A DNA stretch of 64,000 nucleotides. Source: Granulicella cerasi. Lineage in GTDB: Bacteria > Acidobacteriota > Terriglobia > Terriglobales > Acidobacteriaceae. Of the stretch, positions 35,837-44,809 are shown in pieces. The notes beneath the pieces were generated by a model. The model was not told where the DNA came from. It saw only the letters and a program-made list of their open reading frames with translations, and made no database searches. Numbering within the stretch: position 1 is the stretch's first letter; each line of letters starts with the position of its first letter. Both the position numbers and the translations under genes were made by a program. The stretch is taken from positions 248,001 to 312,000 of the forward strand of contig NZ_JAGSYD010000004.1 in the NCBI RefSeq assembly GCF_025685575.1. The letters run 5' to 3'.

Positions 35837-38218
35837 ATGGAGAGCAGGATGAAGTTCGGGCTCACGATGTGGCGCATGTCGGCCGCCACGGTGGCATGTT
35901 GCGCAGCGTTGTGCTGCGCGGCCGATGCCGCAGCGCAAACCAGAAAGAAGCACACTACGGCCGCCAAGAGCAGCGCGTCGCACCCTCCCCATGCCGCCGC
36001 CAGCAGCCATAAGTCCTCGGCCCATGCGCAGCCGCGTTCCTCGCATAAAGCCGCGCCCTCCAGAGCGGCCGCACACGGCAAGCACTACACGAAAGCTCCC
36101 GCCGTGGCCGCGACAGCCGAAAGCCGCCGCCTCTCCAGCGCTTTCACCGCCAGCTCTCAGCTGCGCCCGATGGCCCAGCAGCTCGCCGCCACGCGTTCAG
36201 CAGCGGCGTACTCCGGCGTCCGTTCCTACGCAGCCTCCCACACCGGCGAGGCCTCCGCGGCCGCGTACATCGCGCTCGGACACGCCGCACAGCTCGACCA
36301 CAACTACAGCGACGCCCAGCGCGCCTACGCGCAAGCCGCCGCCTCAGGGGACGCGCTCGACGATTACGCCGACTATCTCGGCGCACAGTCTGCTCTGCAA
36401 GCGGGCCACGCCAACGACGCCATCCAGATCCTCTCGGGCTTTACGCAAAAGCACCCAAACAGCCTCTTCGTCCCGAACGTTCCGACCGCTCTCGCAAACG
36501 CGTACCTGGCCAATAACGACGCTGCCGACGCGATCCGCGTGCTGAGCGCCGTGCAGGGAACTCCCGCAGCGAACAAGGTCGACTTCCGCTCCACGCTGGC
36601 ACGCGCCAACCAGATGCGTGGCAACACGGCCGAAGCGGCGCGCCTCTATCGAGGCATTTACCTCGGCGACCCCATCGCACCCGAGGCCCAGACCGCCAGG
36701 ACGCAACTGCAGGCGATGAACGTTCCGCTAACCGCTGCTGAAAGCAAGCAGCACGCCGACGCGCTCTACAACGCCAAGCAGTACACGCTCGCCGCGCAGG
36801 AGTACCGCGCGCTGCAGAAGAACGACGCCTCGCTCTCACAGGCCGACCGCGACGCGCTCGAGATATATGCCGCCGTCTGCGACCTCCGCCTCAAGCGCCT
36901 GAGCCACTCCGACGTTTCACACCTGCCGGTAACGGGGGACGACTCCGCAGCCCTCAAGCTCTATCTCGACTCCGAGCTCGCGCGCAACGACAACGACTTC
37001 GCGCAGCACGACATCATCGTCTCGCAGCTCGAGCAGCAGTACCCGCATAGTCGCTGGCTGGAAGAGGCCCTCTACTCCGGCGGCAACATGTACCTCGTCA
37101 AAGGCGACATGGCGAACGCGGAGAGCAACTACGAACGGCTCGTAGACCGCTTTCCGCGCTCGACCTACGCTCCATCCTCGCACTGGCACGCAGCGTGGCT
37201 CAGCTACCGCCTGCGTCGCTTTTCGGACGCTGCTCGCCTGATGGATGAGCAGATCCAGCGCTATCCTGCAGGCAGTGAGGTCCCCGGCGCACTCTACTGG
37301 CGCGCCCGGCTGTACGAGGACGTCGAGCACAACCTCGGCCAGGCGGAGAACTACTACCAGGCGCTGAGCGCGTCCTACATCAACAGCTATTACGCCATGC
37401 TCGGCCGCCAGCGTCTCGCTGTGATCCAATCCCAGGCACAGAGCGTGCCGCCGCCTGCGGCTTTGGCGGGTATTCATCCTGTCGAAGGCTACCGCCTGAC
37501 CGCCGATCTTCCTGAGAATGACGTGCACCTGATCAAGGCGCGCCTGCTGGCAAACGCCTCGCTCAACGAGTACATCCGGCCGGAACTCCAGCTCGGTGAT
37601 CCCAACAATGAGTGGTCCGCATTCGCCGAAGCCCAAATTTATCAGAGCTTTGGTGAAAACACTCGCGCTCTGCAGGCGATGAAGCGCGCAAAGATTCCGT
37701 TCTTTTCCTTGCCGGTAAGCAACGTCCCCATGGAGTACTGGCAGATCGTCTTCCCACGGCCATACTGGTCGCAGCTGACCGCGGACGCACAAGAGCAGGG
37801 AGTTGACCCGTATCTCGTCGCTGCACTCATCCGGCAGGAATCCGAGTTCAACCCCGGAGCTGTCAGCCACGCGAACGCCTACGGCCTCATGCAGCTGATT
37901 CCGTCCACAGGCAAAGCCATCGCCAAGCGCCGAGGCATGCGTCATTTCCAGACGTCCATGCTATTGGATCCCAGCACGAACCTCGCGCTCGGCGTTGAGG
38001 ACCTCCACAACAGCATCGCCAAGTACGGTGGTCAGGTCGAATACGCGCTGGCCAGCTACAACGCCGGCGACACGCCCATCCGCCGCTGGATCAACATGGG
38101 CGGCTACAAGGACATCCCGGAGTGGGTCGAATCCATTCCGTACACCGAGACCCGCGAGTACGTTCAGGCCATTATCCGCAACCGCGAAATGTATCGCGCC
38201 ATCTACAGCGGACGTTAG
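35837..38218 (+). CDS. soluble lytic murein transglycosylase, Slt70-like
   Basis: A 793-residue exported enzyme that cleaves the peptidoglycan glycan strand to 1,6-anhydro products. A signal peptide (ATVACCAALCCAADAAAQ) is followed by about 90 residues rich in Ala, Ser, Lys and His, then a long TPR superhelix (for example YAPSSHWHAAWLSYRLRRFS), then the SLT domain: the catalytic Glu in LIRQESEFNPGA, HANAYGLMQLIPSTG and LASYNAGDTPIRRW. I start it at the ATG 127 bases beyond the sigma gene; an ATG four codons later is equally likely. The open frame upstream lies opposite the sigma gene and is not coding. Confidence 0.9.
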   Translation: MESRMKFGLTMWRMSAATVACCAALCCAADAAAQTRKKHTTAAKSSASHPPHAAASSHKSSAHAQPRSSHKAAPSRAAAHGKHYTKAPAVAATAESRRLSSAFTASSQLRPMAQQLAATRSAAAYSGVRSYAASHTGEASAAAYIALGHAAQLDHNYSDAQRAYAQAAASGDALDDYADYLGAQSALQAGHANDAIQILSGFTQKHPNSLFVPNVPTALANAYLANNDAADAIRVLSAVQGTPAANKVDFRSTLARANQMRGNTAEAARLYRGIYLGDPIAPEAQTARTQLQAMNVPLTAAESKQHADALYNAKQYTLAAQEYRALQKNDASLSQADRDALEIYAAVCDLRLKRLSHSDVSHLPVTGDDSAALKLYLDSELARNDNDFAQHDIIVSQLEQQYPHSRWLEEALYSGGNMYLVKGDMANAESNYERLVDRFPRSTYAPSSHWHAAWLSYRLRRFSDAARLMDEQIQRYPAGSEVPGALYWRARLYEDVEHNLGQAENYYQALSASYINSYYAMLGRQRLAVIQSQAQSVPPPAALAGIHPVEGYRLTADLPENDVHLIKARLLANASLNEYIRPELQLGDPNNEWSAFAEAQIYQSFGENTRALQAMKRAKIPFFSLPVSNVPMEYWQIVFPRPYWSQLTADAQEQGVDPYLVAALIRQESEFNPGAVSHANAYGLMQLIPSTGKAIAKRRGMRHFQTSMLLDPSTNLALGVEDLHNSIAKYGGQVEYALASYNAGDTPIRRWINMGGYKDIPEWVESIPYTETREYVQAIIRNREMYRAIYSGR

Positions 38219-38260
38219 TCAGCGGCATCGCTCCGGACGCGATAGGATGGAAGCAACCGA

Positions 38261-38347
38261 GCCCAGATGGTGAAATCGGCAGACACAGCGGACTTAAAAT
38301 CCGCATCCCGCAAGGGAGTGGGGGTTCAAGTCCCCCTCTGGGCACCA
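38261..38347 (+). tRNA. tRNA-Leu (UAA)
   Basis: An 87-base cloverleaf. The acceptor stem GCCCAGA pairs with TCTGGGC, followed by ACCA, so the CCA end is encoded. The anticodon loop CTTAAAA, in the stem GCGGA/TCCGC, gives anticodon TAA. The long variable arm (TCCCGCAAGGGA) is that of a class II tRNA, and the T arm GGGGGTTCAAGTCCCCC is intact. It reads UUA codons, which are rare in this high-GC genome. Confidence 0.97.
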
Positions 38348-38413
38348 AGTTCATCTACGTCCGATAACAGATATTCTGATGCCGAGACGTAGCCCTCGAT
38401 TCATCCGCTCACT

Positions 38414-39613
38414 ATGCGCATTGCTCAAGCTGTATTCGGCGTCTTTCATCACTTTGACCTTGCGCGTGAGCTGGATCGCCGAGGACACCTTCAGCGCATT
38501 TACTCCACCTGGCCTTGGCGTCGACTCCAACGCGAAGGCCTCGCGCACGATAAGGTGGCGACCTACCCGTACTTCCATACACTTCAGTTCGCGCTTGGCC
38601 GTGTCCCCGGACTCTCACCCTACCTCGATGATTGGTTCCAGCCCATCGTCGCTCCGACATTCGATCGCTGGCAGATCCGCCAGTTCGAGCGGCAACTTCG
38701 TCGCGGCGAACCCTTACCGGAAGCTCTGATCTCCATCGCCGGAGCCAGCCACTATGCCGGACTATGGCTGCAGCAGCACGGCGGCAAGTTCATCTGCGAT
38801 CGCGGCTCAAGCCATCACCGCTTTCAGATGGAACTCGTCTCGGACGAGTTCCGCCGCTGGGGCGCACCGCAGGAGCCCGTGGACATCCGCAACGTTGTCC
38901 GCGAAGAAGAAATCTACGCCGTGGCCGACGCCATCTCCGTTCCGTCCAGCTTTGCGGCCCAGACTTACGTGGACATGGGTATCCCCCCGGAGAAGCTGTA
39001 CTGCATCCCGTACGGCGTCAATCTGGAACGCTTCAAACCGGCAACCGCTCCTCCGAGCCAGGAATTCAACATCCTCTACGCAGGCTCGCTTGGCATCCGC
39101 AAAGGCATCCCATACCTCCTCCAAGCCTTTCAGAAACTTCCCTATCCTCATAAGAAATTGAGGCTTGCAGGAAGCGTATCGGAAGAGATGAAAGCTATCC
39201 TCCCCACGTTGCCCACGGACGGGGTGGAATTCTTGGGTCCGCTTCCGCAGGGCGAGCTCATCAGCTGGATGCAACGCAGCCACCTTCTCGTGTTGCCCAG
39301 CATTGAAGACGGATTCGGCATGGTTCTGGCGCAGGCTCTCGCCTGCGGCTGCCCCATCCTCTGTTCACAGAATACCGGCGGCCCCGACCTGGTTCAGGAC
39401 GGCCGAGAAGGCTTCATCGTGCCCATTCGCGATGTGAACTCACTCGTAGATCGCATGGATCGTTTAGCTCAGGATCGCATCCTGTGGTCCGAGATGCGGG
39501 AGGCCGGCCTCCGTCGAGTCGCTACGCTAGGCGGATGGAAAGACTATGGCGATAAATGGGTCGAAGTGCTCCAAAATCTGATTGATACCGACAATACTCA
39601 ATCTAACAGATAG
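38414..39613 (+). CDS. glycosyltransferase family 4
   Basis: A 399-residue GT-B fold glycosyltransferase. The C-terminal domain has the GT4 pattern: YAGSLGIRKGIPYLLQAF, VEFLGPLPQGEL and the donor-sugar motif PSIEDGFGMVLAQALACGCP (ExxxxxxxxE). The N-terminal acceptor domain is unlike common named enzymes. It is probably involved in surface polysaccharide or glycolipid synthesis, but no neighbouring polysaccharide genes are seen and the substrate cannot be named. It stands 66 bases after tRNA-Leu. Its end overlaps the convergent thiS by 16 bases. Confidence 0.88.
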   Translation: MRIAQAVFGVFHHFDLARELDRRGHLQRIYSTWPWRRLQREGLAHDKVATYPYFHTLQFALGRVPGLSPYLDDWFQPIVAPTFDRWQIRQFERQLRRGEPLPEALISIAGASHYAGLWLQQHGGKFICDRGSSHHRFQMELVSDEFRRWGAPQEPVDIRNVVREEEIYAVADAISVPSSFAAQTYVDMGIPPEKLYCIPYGVNLERFKPATAPPSQEFNILYAGSLGIRKGIPYLLQAFQKLPYPHKKLRLAGSVSEEMKAILPTLPTDGVEFLGPLPQGELISWMQRSHLLVLPSIEDGFGMVLAQALACGCPILCSQNTGGPDLVQDGREGFIVPIRDVNSLVDRMDRLAQDRILWSEMREAGLRRVATLGGWKDYGDKWVEVLQNLIDTDNTQSNR

Positions 39614-39831
39614 CTTCCCCCGCCCACGAAATGCACAATTTCGAGGCGGTCACCGCTCTGGACTATCGTTTCGGACCACGAGCTCCGAGGCACGACCTCC
39701 CCGTTCACTTCCAACGCAATTCGGTCAGGCCGCACGTCGAGATGTTTCAGAACTTCGGAGATTTGCGGCGTCTCGACCGAGAGCTCTCGACGGTGACCAT
39801 TGACCGTAAGCTGCAATGTGCTGCCTTCCAT
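39598..39831 (-). CDS. thiS: ThiS-like sulfur carrier with a C-terminal extension
   Basis: A 77-residue beta-grasp protein with the ThiS pattern: LQLTVNGHRRELSV, the segment DRIALEVNGEVVPRSSW and the C-terminal EIVHFVGGG. ThiS carries sulfur as a thiocarboxylate on a C-terminal Gly-Gly. Here the Gly tract (residues 70-72) is followed by SYLLD before the stop, so the usual free Gly end is missing unless it is cleaved. I chose the ATG start (MEGSTL) with an AAGAGAAG site upstream; a GTG 11 codons earlier is possible. The gene stands alone, convergent with the glycosyltransferase. Confidence 0.8.
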   Translation of the reverse strand: MEGSTLQLTVNGHRRELSVETPQISEVLKHLDVRPDRIALEVNGEVVPRSSWSETIVQSGDRLEIVHFVGGGSYLLD

Positions 39832-39982
39832 AGCTGACTTCTCTTGCTTTCCGCGGATTTTCACCGCACTCTTGCCACTCCAAGCGTAGCAGCGTGTGAG
39901 AATTGCCGAAAGTCCGGCCCGGAAGCGACACCGCGCGTCTTCCCGGGTCTATGCTGAGAGCGGTTCGCCTCAGGGGAATTTT

Positions 39983-42100
39983 ATGTCGATGAATCAGGTC
40001 TCTGCGGCCCGGCGCGCGTCACTTGCCGTGCTGTTGGTCAGCGCTTCTCTAGGCTGCATCGCCCAGATGCAGCAGCAGCCAGCTACCGTCACTCAGGATG
40101 CCACATCAGGGCAACCCATCTCCGTCGCCCCCGACGCCAGTTCGGCGGCTATAGCGTCCGAGCTGGTAACGCTCCCCGCCGGCGCCGACAAACTTACGGG
40201 TGACGCCCGCATCCTGATGATTCTGAACCGTTTCACCTACGGGCCCCGGCCAGGAGATATCGAGCGCGTTCGCGAGATCGGGATTCAGGAGTGGTTTCAT
40301 CGGCAGCTGAATCCTGAGCTCATCGACGATCGCGCCTTGCAGGAACGCCTGAACGAATACCCGGCCATGAGGCTCCCTCTGGAGCGACTCTTCGCCGAGT
40401 TCCCCTCCAACGAAATGGTTCGGACCGCCATTCGGAGCGATGGAAAGCGAGACGGTAACGTCGGCGATGCCTCTGGACGAGCGCTCTTTCGCGCCCGACG
40501 CGAGGTACTGGAGGAAAAGTACGACGTGAAGAGGTCCGGAAATCAGCAGACGCGAGCAGGTGCGCCGGGTGCAGATGCCGCTCCTCCTGTACCGATTGAG
40601 CGCCTGCTCGCCATGCCCCCTCAGGAGCGCTTTAAGGCTCTCTGCAAGCTGACCGTGCCCGAGATGGATGCCGTACGGCGGAACCTGAATGACGAACAGC
40701 GACAGCAGCTCGTCGAGCGCCTCTCTCCATCACAAATCGAAACGCTCGAGGCCTATGACAACCCTCGCGAATTCGTCGCCTCAGAGGTGGTGGAGACGAA
40801 GATCCTGCGCGACGTCTATTCAGAGCGTCAGCTGCAAGAGGTGATGACAGATTTCTGGTTGAACCACTTCAATGTTTACATGAAGAAAGCTGATTCATCT
40901 GCCTATTACATCAGCAGTTATCAGAGCAACTCGATTCGCCCCTACGCGCTGGGAAACTTCACCAATCTCGTGCTGGCAGTCGCTCAAAGCCCAGCGATGC
41001 TGGAGTATCTTGACCAGTACGAATCCGTGGGGCCGCACTCAGATTCCTCCCGCGTAGACAGGATTCGAAACAATCGCGCTCAGGGGCTGAATGAGAATTA
41101 CGCCCGTGAAGTGATGGAGCTGCACACCATTGGGGTCAACGGCGGATACACACAGAAGGATGTCACCGAGCTTGCCAAAGTGCTGACTGGATGGACGATC
41201 GACCGCGGATTCTTACGCGGCGATCCCACGCGCCCCGTATTCGACGAGAGCAAGCATGAACCGGGCAAGAAGGTCGTTCTCGGCGAAACGGTCCAGGATG
41301 GTGGCGTGCAGGAAGGAGTCCAGGTCCTAAAGCGTCTGGCGGCAAGCCCGCAGTGCGCTCACTTCATCTCGAATAAGATCGCGGTACGCTTCGCCGGGGA
41401 CAATCCACCGCAGGCGATGGTCTCTCGCATGAGCGCTACCTTCCTTGAGACCCATGGAGACATTCGACGGGTTCTGATCGCCATGATCAATTCTCCAGAG
41501 TTCTTCCAATCCTCAAGCTATCGGTCGAAAGTAAAGACACCACAAGACTTCGTCATTTCTGCGGTTCGCGCTACGGATGCCGATGTGCAGAACCCCGCTT
41601 CGCTAGCGACAGCGATTGCGAACCTCGGACAGCCGATCTTTGGACACCAGACGCCGGACGGATATTCGATGAGCTCTGATGCGTGGAACTCGACGACCGC
41701 GCTCGTGAGTCGCATGAACTTCTCCGTGGCACTTGCCTCAAACCGCGTCCAAGGGGTCACGCTCGAGCTTTCCCAGATCCTCGGCCCTGACTACCTCAAT
41801 CTGTCAGGGAAACAGAAACAGGATTTGATTGAGGCCCGCCTTCTGCACACAGAGGTCTCGCCGAAGACGGAAGCTCTGATCTCTCGGGAGGTCAACGCCT
41901 CGGCCGATGACCAACGCGCCCAGCTTCGTCAGGTCGCCCCCATCCGAGCGCAGATCCGATTCGGTAAAGGCAAGAATGCGATGCGAGGAGCAGTCGGCAA
42001 CTTCAGAAACGGCGGCATGCTTTCGGATGGAAGCCTCGATCTTCCAGCCGCGCTCGCCACCGGGTTGGTTCTGGGCTCGCCGGAGTTTCAGCGTCGATAG
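39983..42100 (+). CDS. DUF1800 family exported protein
   Basis: A 705-residue protein with a signal peptide ending near SLGCIAQ (residue 28) and a DUF1800 domain over most of its length: LNRFTYGPRPGDIERV at the start, DFWLNHFNVYM with NHF, LNENYAREVMELHTIGVNGGYTQ, VAQSPAMLEYLD and the late PQDFVISAVRAT. The family is of unknown function and is generally paired with a DUF1501 gene. No DUF1501 gene follows here; the neighbour is the convergent thiD one base away. A good AGGGGA site precedes the chosen ATG. Confidence 0.88.
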   Translation: MSMNQVSAARRASLAVLLVSASLGCIAQMQQQPATVTQDATSGQPISVAPDASSAAIASELVTLPAGADKLTGDARILMILNRFTYGPRPGDIERVREIGIQEWFHRQLNPELIDDRALQERLNEYPAMRLPLERLFAEFPSNEMVRTAIRSDGKRDGNVGDASGRALFRARREVLEEKYDVKRSGNQQTRAGAPGADAAPPVPIERLLAMPPQERFKALCKLTVPEMDAVRRNLNDEQRQQLVERLSPSQIETLEAYDNPREFVASEVVETKILRDVYSERQLQEVMTDFWLNHFNVYMKKADSSAYYISSYQSNSIRPYALGNFTNLVLAVAQSPAMLEYLDQYESVGPHSDSSRVDRIRNNRAQGLNENYAREVMELHTIGVNGGYTQKDVTELAKVLTGWTIDRGFLRGDPTRPVFDESKHEPGKKVVLGETVQDGGVQEGVQVLKRLAASPQCAHFISNKIAVRFAGDNPPQAMVSRMSATFLETHGDIRRVLIAMINSPEFFQSSSYRSKVKTPQDFVISAVRATDADVQNPASLATAIANLGQPIFGHQTPDGYSMSSDAWNSTTALVSRMNFSVALASNRVQGVTLELSQILGPDYLNLSGKQKQDLIEARLLHTEVSPKTEALISREVNASADDQRAQLRQVAPIRAQIRFGKGKNAMRGAVGNFRNGGMLSDGSLDLPAALATGLVLGSPEFQRR

Positions 42101-42101
42101 G

Positions 42102-42917
42102 CTATGTCCGACGCAGAGGCCACATCAAATTGAGCGGCCCCTTCCCGTTCCCAATTCCCGGAGCCCTTCGAATCGCCTCCGCCACATATTCTTTGGCAAG
42201 CTTTACGGACTCGGCAGGCTCGTAACCGAGCACGAGCCGGGAAAGCAGCGCCGAAGAAAAGGCGCAGCCCGTTCCGTGGGTATTATTGGAAACGATGTGC
42301 TGCCCTTCGAAAACTTCGACTCGGCCGTCGGCAAATCTGACGAAATCAACCGGAGCCTCCTGGTCACCGCCGGTAGCCACGATATTCAAATGCGGATGGC
42401 GAGACGAGAGCTTCTCGGCTGCTGACCCCGCATCGTCCAGCGATCGAACGACCTCTTCGGAAAGCAGTGCCAGCTCCCTCCAGTTGGGCGTGATCCAGCT
42501 CACTCGTCTCATCAGCCCTTCGTGAAGCGGCTCCATCGCCTCTACCGGAAAGAGAGCTTTTCCTGAGCTGGAGACGAAAACAGGGTCGAAAACGACCGGA
42601 ATCCCAGGATGTTCGCCGAGGAAGAAAAATAGTTTTTCGGCGAGGTCCGGGGTTCCGAGAGCCCCGATCTTGATTCCCTGGGGCAAAATATCTTTTGCCA
42701 GATGGGCGAGCGTTTGCTCCAGAAGCGTCGGACGGAGAGCTTCGGTCGCCGCAACGCCAAGCGTCGACTGTACCGTCAAAACGGTAATCGCCGACGTCCC
42801 AAAGAGTCCATGGGCGGCAAAAGCCGCTAAATCCGCGGTGATCCCTGCGCCCGACGACGGGTCGAAGCCCGCCACCGTGAGTGCAACTGGCGGTTTGGCA
42901 GGTCGAAGGGACGGCAT
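42102..42917 (-). CDS. thiD: hydroxymethylpyrimidine / phosphomethylpyrimidine kinase
   Basis: A 271-residue ribokinase-like enzyme that phosphorylates HMP and HMP-P to HMP-PP for thiamine synthesis. It shows VAGFDPSSGAGITADLAAF, the central VFDPVFVSSSGKALF and ISWITPNWRELALLS, and the catalytic NTHGTGCAFSSAL with its GTGC loop. It has no fused ThiE or TenA domain. It is convergent with the DUF1800 gene. Upstream lies the gene of the RlpA-like protein on the other strand. Confidence 0.94.
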   Translation of the reverse strand: MPSLRPAKPPVALTVAGFDPSSGAGITADLAAFAAHGLFGTSAITVLTVQSTLGVAATEALRPTLLEQTLAHLAKDILPQGIKIGALGTPDLAEKLFFFLGEHPGIPVVFDPVFVSSSGKALFPVEAMEPLHEGLMRRVSWITPNWRELALLSEEVVRSLDDAGSAAEKLSSRHPHLNIVATGGDQEAPVDFVRFADGRVEVFEGQHIVSNNTHGTGCAFSSALLSRLVLGYEPAESVKLAKEYVAEAIRRAPGIGNGKGPLNLMWPLRRT

Positions 42918-43069
42918 CTGGGCCTCGGAAACCGCGAAAAACGGCTTTCGAATGTCAAGGAATTTCTTACCTATTGTCTACCACAATCCAGAGTGAATTG
43001 CAAGCCCGAAGTGTCGCTAACCCGTTGGCAATGATTGACTTAGCGAATTCAGGCAAGGACAATATAGCT

Positions 43070-43648
43070 ATGAGCGAACAAAGACGGAATCGAACCCGGA
43101 CGCTGATCTCACGCACGCAGGCTTTGGCCGGCGCGGCTGTGAGCTCGGCACGGAATCGAAGCCAGCAGGCTCGCGCGACCATGCTCGTCATGGCGCTCGG
43201 CGTGTCGGCATCGGTCTCGGCAGCTCCGACGACCTCGCATGTCTTGGCGGCTTCTGCGGCGAAACCCGAAGCGCAGTCCAAGCCGGCGAAGCGTCATTGG
43301 TTCGAAGTTGGAAAAGCTACCTGGTACGGCGAGGAATTTGACGGCCGTAAAACGGCAAACGGTGAGACCTTCGATTCGACGGAATTCACCGCTGCTCACC
43401 GGACGCTTCCCTTGGGAAGTCTGATCCGGGTAACCAACCTGAGGAACAAGCGTTCCATGGTCGTCCGTGTGACGGACCGTGGACCGTGGGTGAACAATGC
43501 CATGCTCGACCTCTCGCACGCCGCCGCCCAGAAGCTGGGCTTCAACGGAACCGCGAAGGTCAAGATCGAACCGGTCGATAAGTACGGTCGCATCTTGCAG
43601 GAAGTCGCCCAGTTGACTCCGGAAAAATCCGGCAGGATTGACGAGTAA
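43070..43648 (+). CDS. RlpA-like double-psi beta-barrel protein
   Basis: A 192-residue exported protein. A basic start is followed by a hydrophobic segment (TMLVMALGVSASVSAAP). The C-terminal domain is RlpA-like: VGKATWYGEEFDGRKTANGE, AAHRTLPLGSLIRVTNLRN and RVTDRGPWVNNAMLDLSHAAA. RlpA of Pseudomonas is a lytic transglycosylase acting on glycans without stem peptides; others are only structural. There is no SPOR domain. I chose the ATG with an AAGGA site ten bases upstream. A strong terminator follows. Confidence 0.87.
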   Translation: MSEQRRNRTRTLISRTQALAGAAVSSARNRSQQARATMLVMALGVSASVSAAPTTSHVLAASAAKPEAQSKPAKRHWFEVGKATWYGEEFDGRKTANGETFDSTEFTAAHRTLPLGSLIRVTNLRNKRSMVVRVTDRGPWVNNAMLDLSHAAAQKLGFNGTAKVKIEPVDKYGRILQEVAQLTPEKSGRIDE

Positions 43649-43668
43649 TAGCTCGCACCTTGCCAACG

Positions 43669-43702
43669 AGAAAAGCCCAGCCTTTCGGCTGGGCTTTTCT
43701 GT
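43669..43702 (+). terminator. intrinsic terminator after the RlpA-like gene
   Basis: A 14-bp stem (AGAAAAGCCCAGCC / GGCTGGGCTTTTCT) around TTTC. It is flanked by A and T runs and may serve both the RlpA-like gene and the convergent gene at 43715. Confidence 0.93.
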
Positions 43703-43714
43703 CTCTGTACGGCG

Positions 43715-44611
43715 TTAGCTGAGCTTGCCGTGCGTGAACGGGAGATCGCTCAAGCGAAGCGCGAGCGACTTGGCGCCACCGCCGCCCTTGATGAACTCCG
43801 AGAGCTCAAGCTGCACGACGTCGAAGCCTGCATCGAAGAGGCGCTTGGCCAGGTCCTTGGAGACTTCGCCGGTAAAGATACTGCGCCCGATGTTCAGAGC
43901 ACAGCAGGCCATACGCGTGGCATCTGCTTCGCTGACGGCGATGCGCTTCTCCGCCGGAAACTGTTGCTCGATCTCGGCTCGCGAGGCTGAGTCGAAGGCG
44001 CCCGGGTAGTAGAGCACGTAGCCATCGGTCAGCGGCGTGAAGCAGGTGTCCAAGTGATAGAAGCGAGGGTCGACGAGGTGCAGTGAGTGCACCGGGACGT
44101 TCCAGGCGTCAGCCACATGGTGATGCGCTCCGCGGCAGGTACGAACGCCGTGAGCGGCCCACAGTTCGGTGCCCTCGGCGTTGAAGGTGACGTCACCTTC
44201 TCCCTCGAAGGCGGTCTGCTGCGGCGTGTCCCAGAGCAGGAAGCCCTGACCGATGAGCCACTGGCGGAGGTACTTCGACTCCGCCTGACGCTGCGCGGGG
44301 CTGAAGCTGGAGACCGCAGCGATTCCGTGGTGCACGAGCGCGCCGTGGCCGAGGAAGACCATGTCCGGGCAGCCTGCTTCGGGATGCAGTAGGCGCACGT
44401 CAGCCACGCCACGCAGGACGTTATGAATACCCTTCCATTGGGCAAAGGCGAGATCGCGGTTGGTGTTGTGAACGTTGCCTGCCATCCAGGGGTTGATGGC
44501 GTACTCGAGGTTGTAGAACTCCGGCGGACACATGAGGAACGTCGGGCGCTTGAGCTGCGGGGAGGCGAGGAACGAATCTGCAACGGGTGTAACGGTAATG
44601 CTAGTCGACAT
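43715..44611 (-). CDS. amidinotransferase/arginine-deiminase-fold protein lacking the usual catalytic Cys
   Basis: A 298-residue protein of the guanidino-modifying superfamily (DDAH, ArgZ-type dihydrolases). The substrate-acid motif FEGEGD is at 135-140, and the catalytic His186 lies in YHLDTCF. The C-terminal motif, normally GGxxC-[LM]-[ST]-L-R, reads GGGGAKSLALRL at 276-287, so Ser282 occupies the nucleophile position (codon TCG at 43766-43768). It could be a pseudoenzyme, a binding protein, or have changed chemistry. The gene stands alone; no arginine or proline genes are adjacent. Confidence 0.78.
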   Translation of the reverse strand: MSTSITVTPVADSFLASPQLKRPTFLMCPPEFYNLEYAINPWMAGNVHNTNRDLAFAQWKGIHNVLRGVADVRLLHPEAGCPDMVFLGHGALVHHGIAAVSSFSPAQRQAESKYLRQWLIGQGFLLWDTPQQTAFEGEGDVTFNAEGTELWAAHGVRTCRGAHHHVADAWNVPVHSLHLVDPRFYHLDTCFTPLTDGYVLYYPGAFDSASRAEIEQQFPAEKRIAVSEADATRMACCALNIGRSIFTGEVSKDLAKRLFDAGFDVVQLELSEFIKGGGGAKSLALRLSDLPFTHGKLS

Positions 44612-44742
44612 CTGAACTACTCTCCTACGAAACCATGGGAGTCTGCCTCTCTCGCGGGACGATCGTCAAGTGCGACGAACCGATTTTTATACCCGGAGCA
44701 GAACCCTCCCTTGGCGACCTTAGTATGACGCCGGAGAACGCG

Positions 44743-44770
44743 AAAAAGCCCACCTCGCGGTGGGCCTTTT
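44743..44770 (-). terminator. intrinsic terminator for the zinc-ribbon gene
   Basis: On the minus strand AAAAGGCCCACC and GGTGGGCTTTTT form a hairpin around GCGA with a T run. It lies 40 bases after the small zinc-ribbon gene. Confidence 0.9.
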
Positions 44771-44809
44771 ACGGAAATTTATCGACTATCTTTAGGGTTG
44801 ATCGGAAGC

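Noticed and set aside
39598..39640. Frameshift restoring a Gly-Gly end for ThiS
   Set aside because: Dropping or adding one base gives GGEAIC or other ends without a terminal Gly-Gly, so the extension is likely real.
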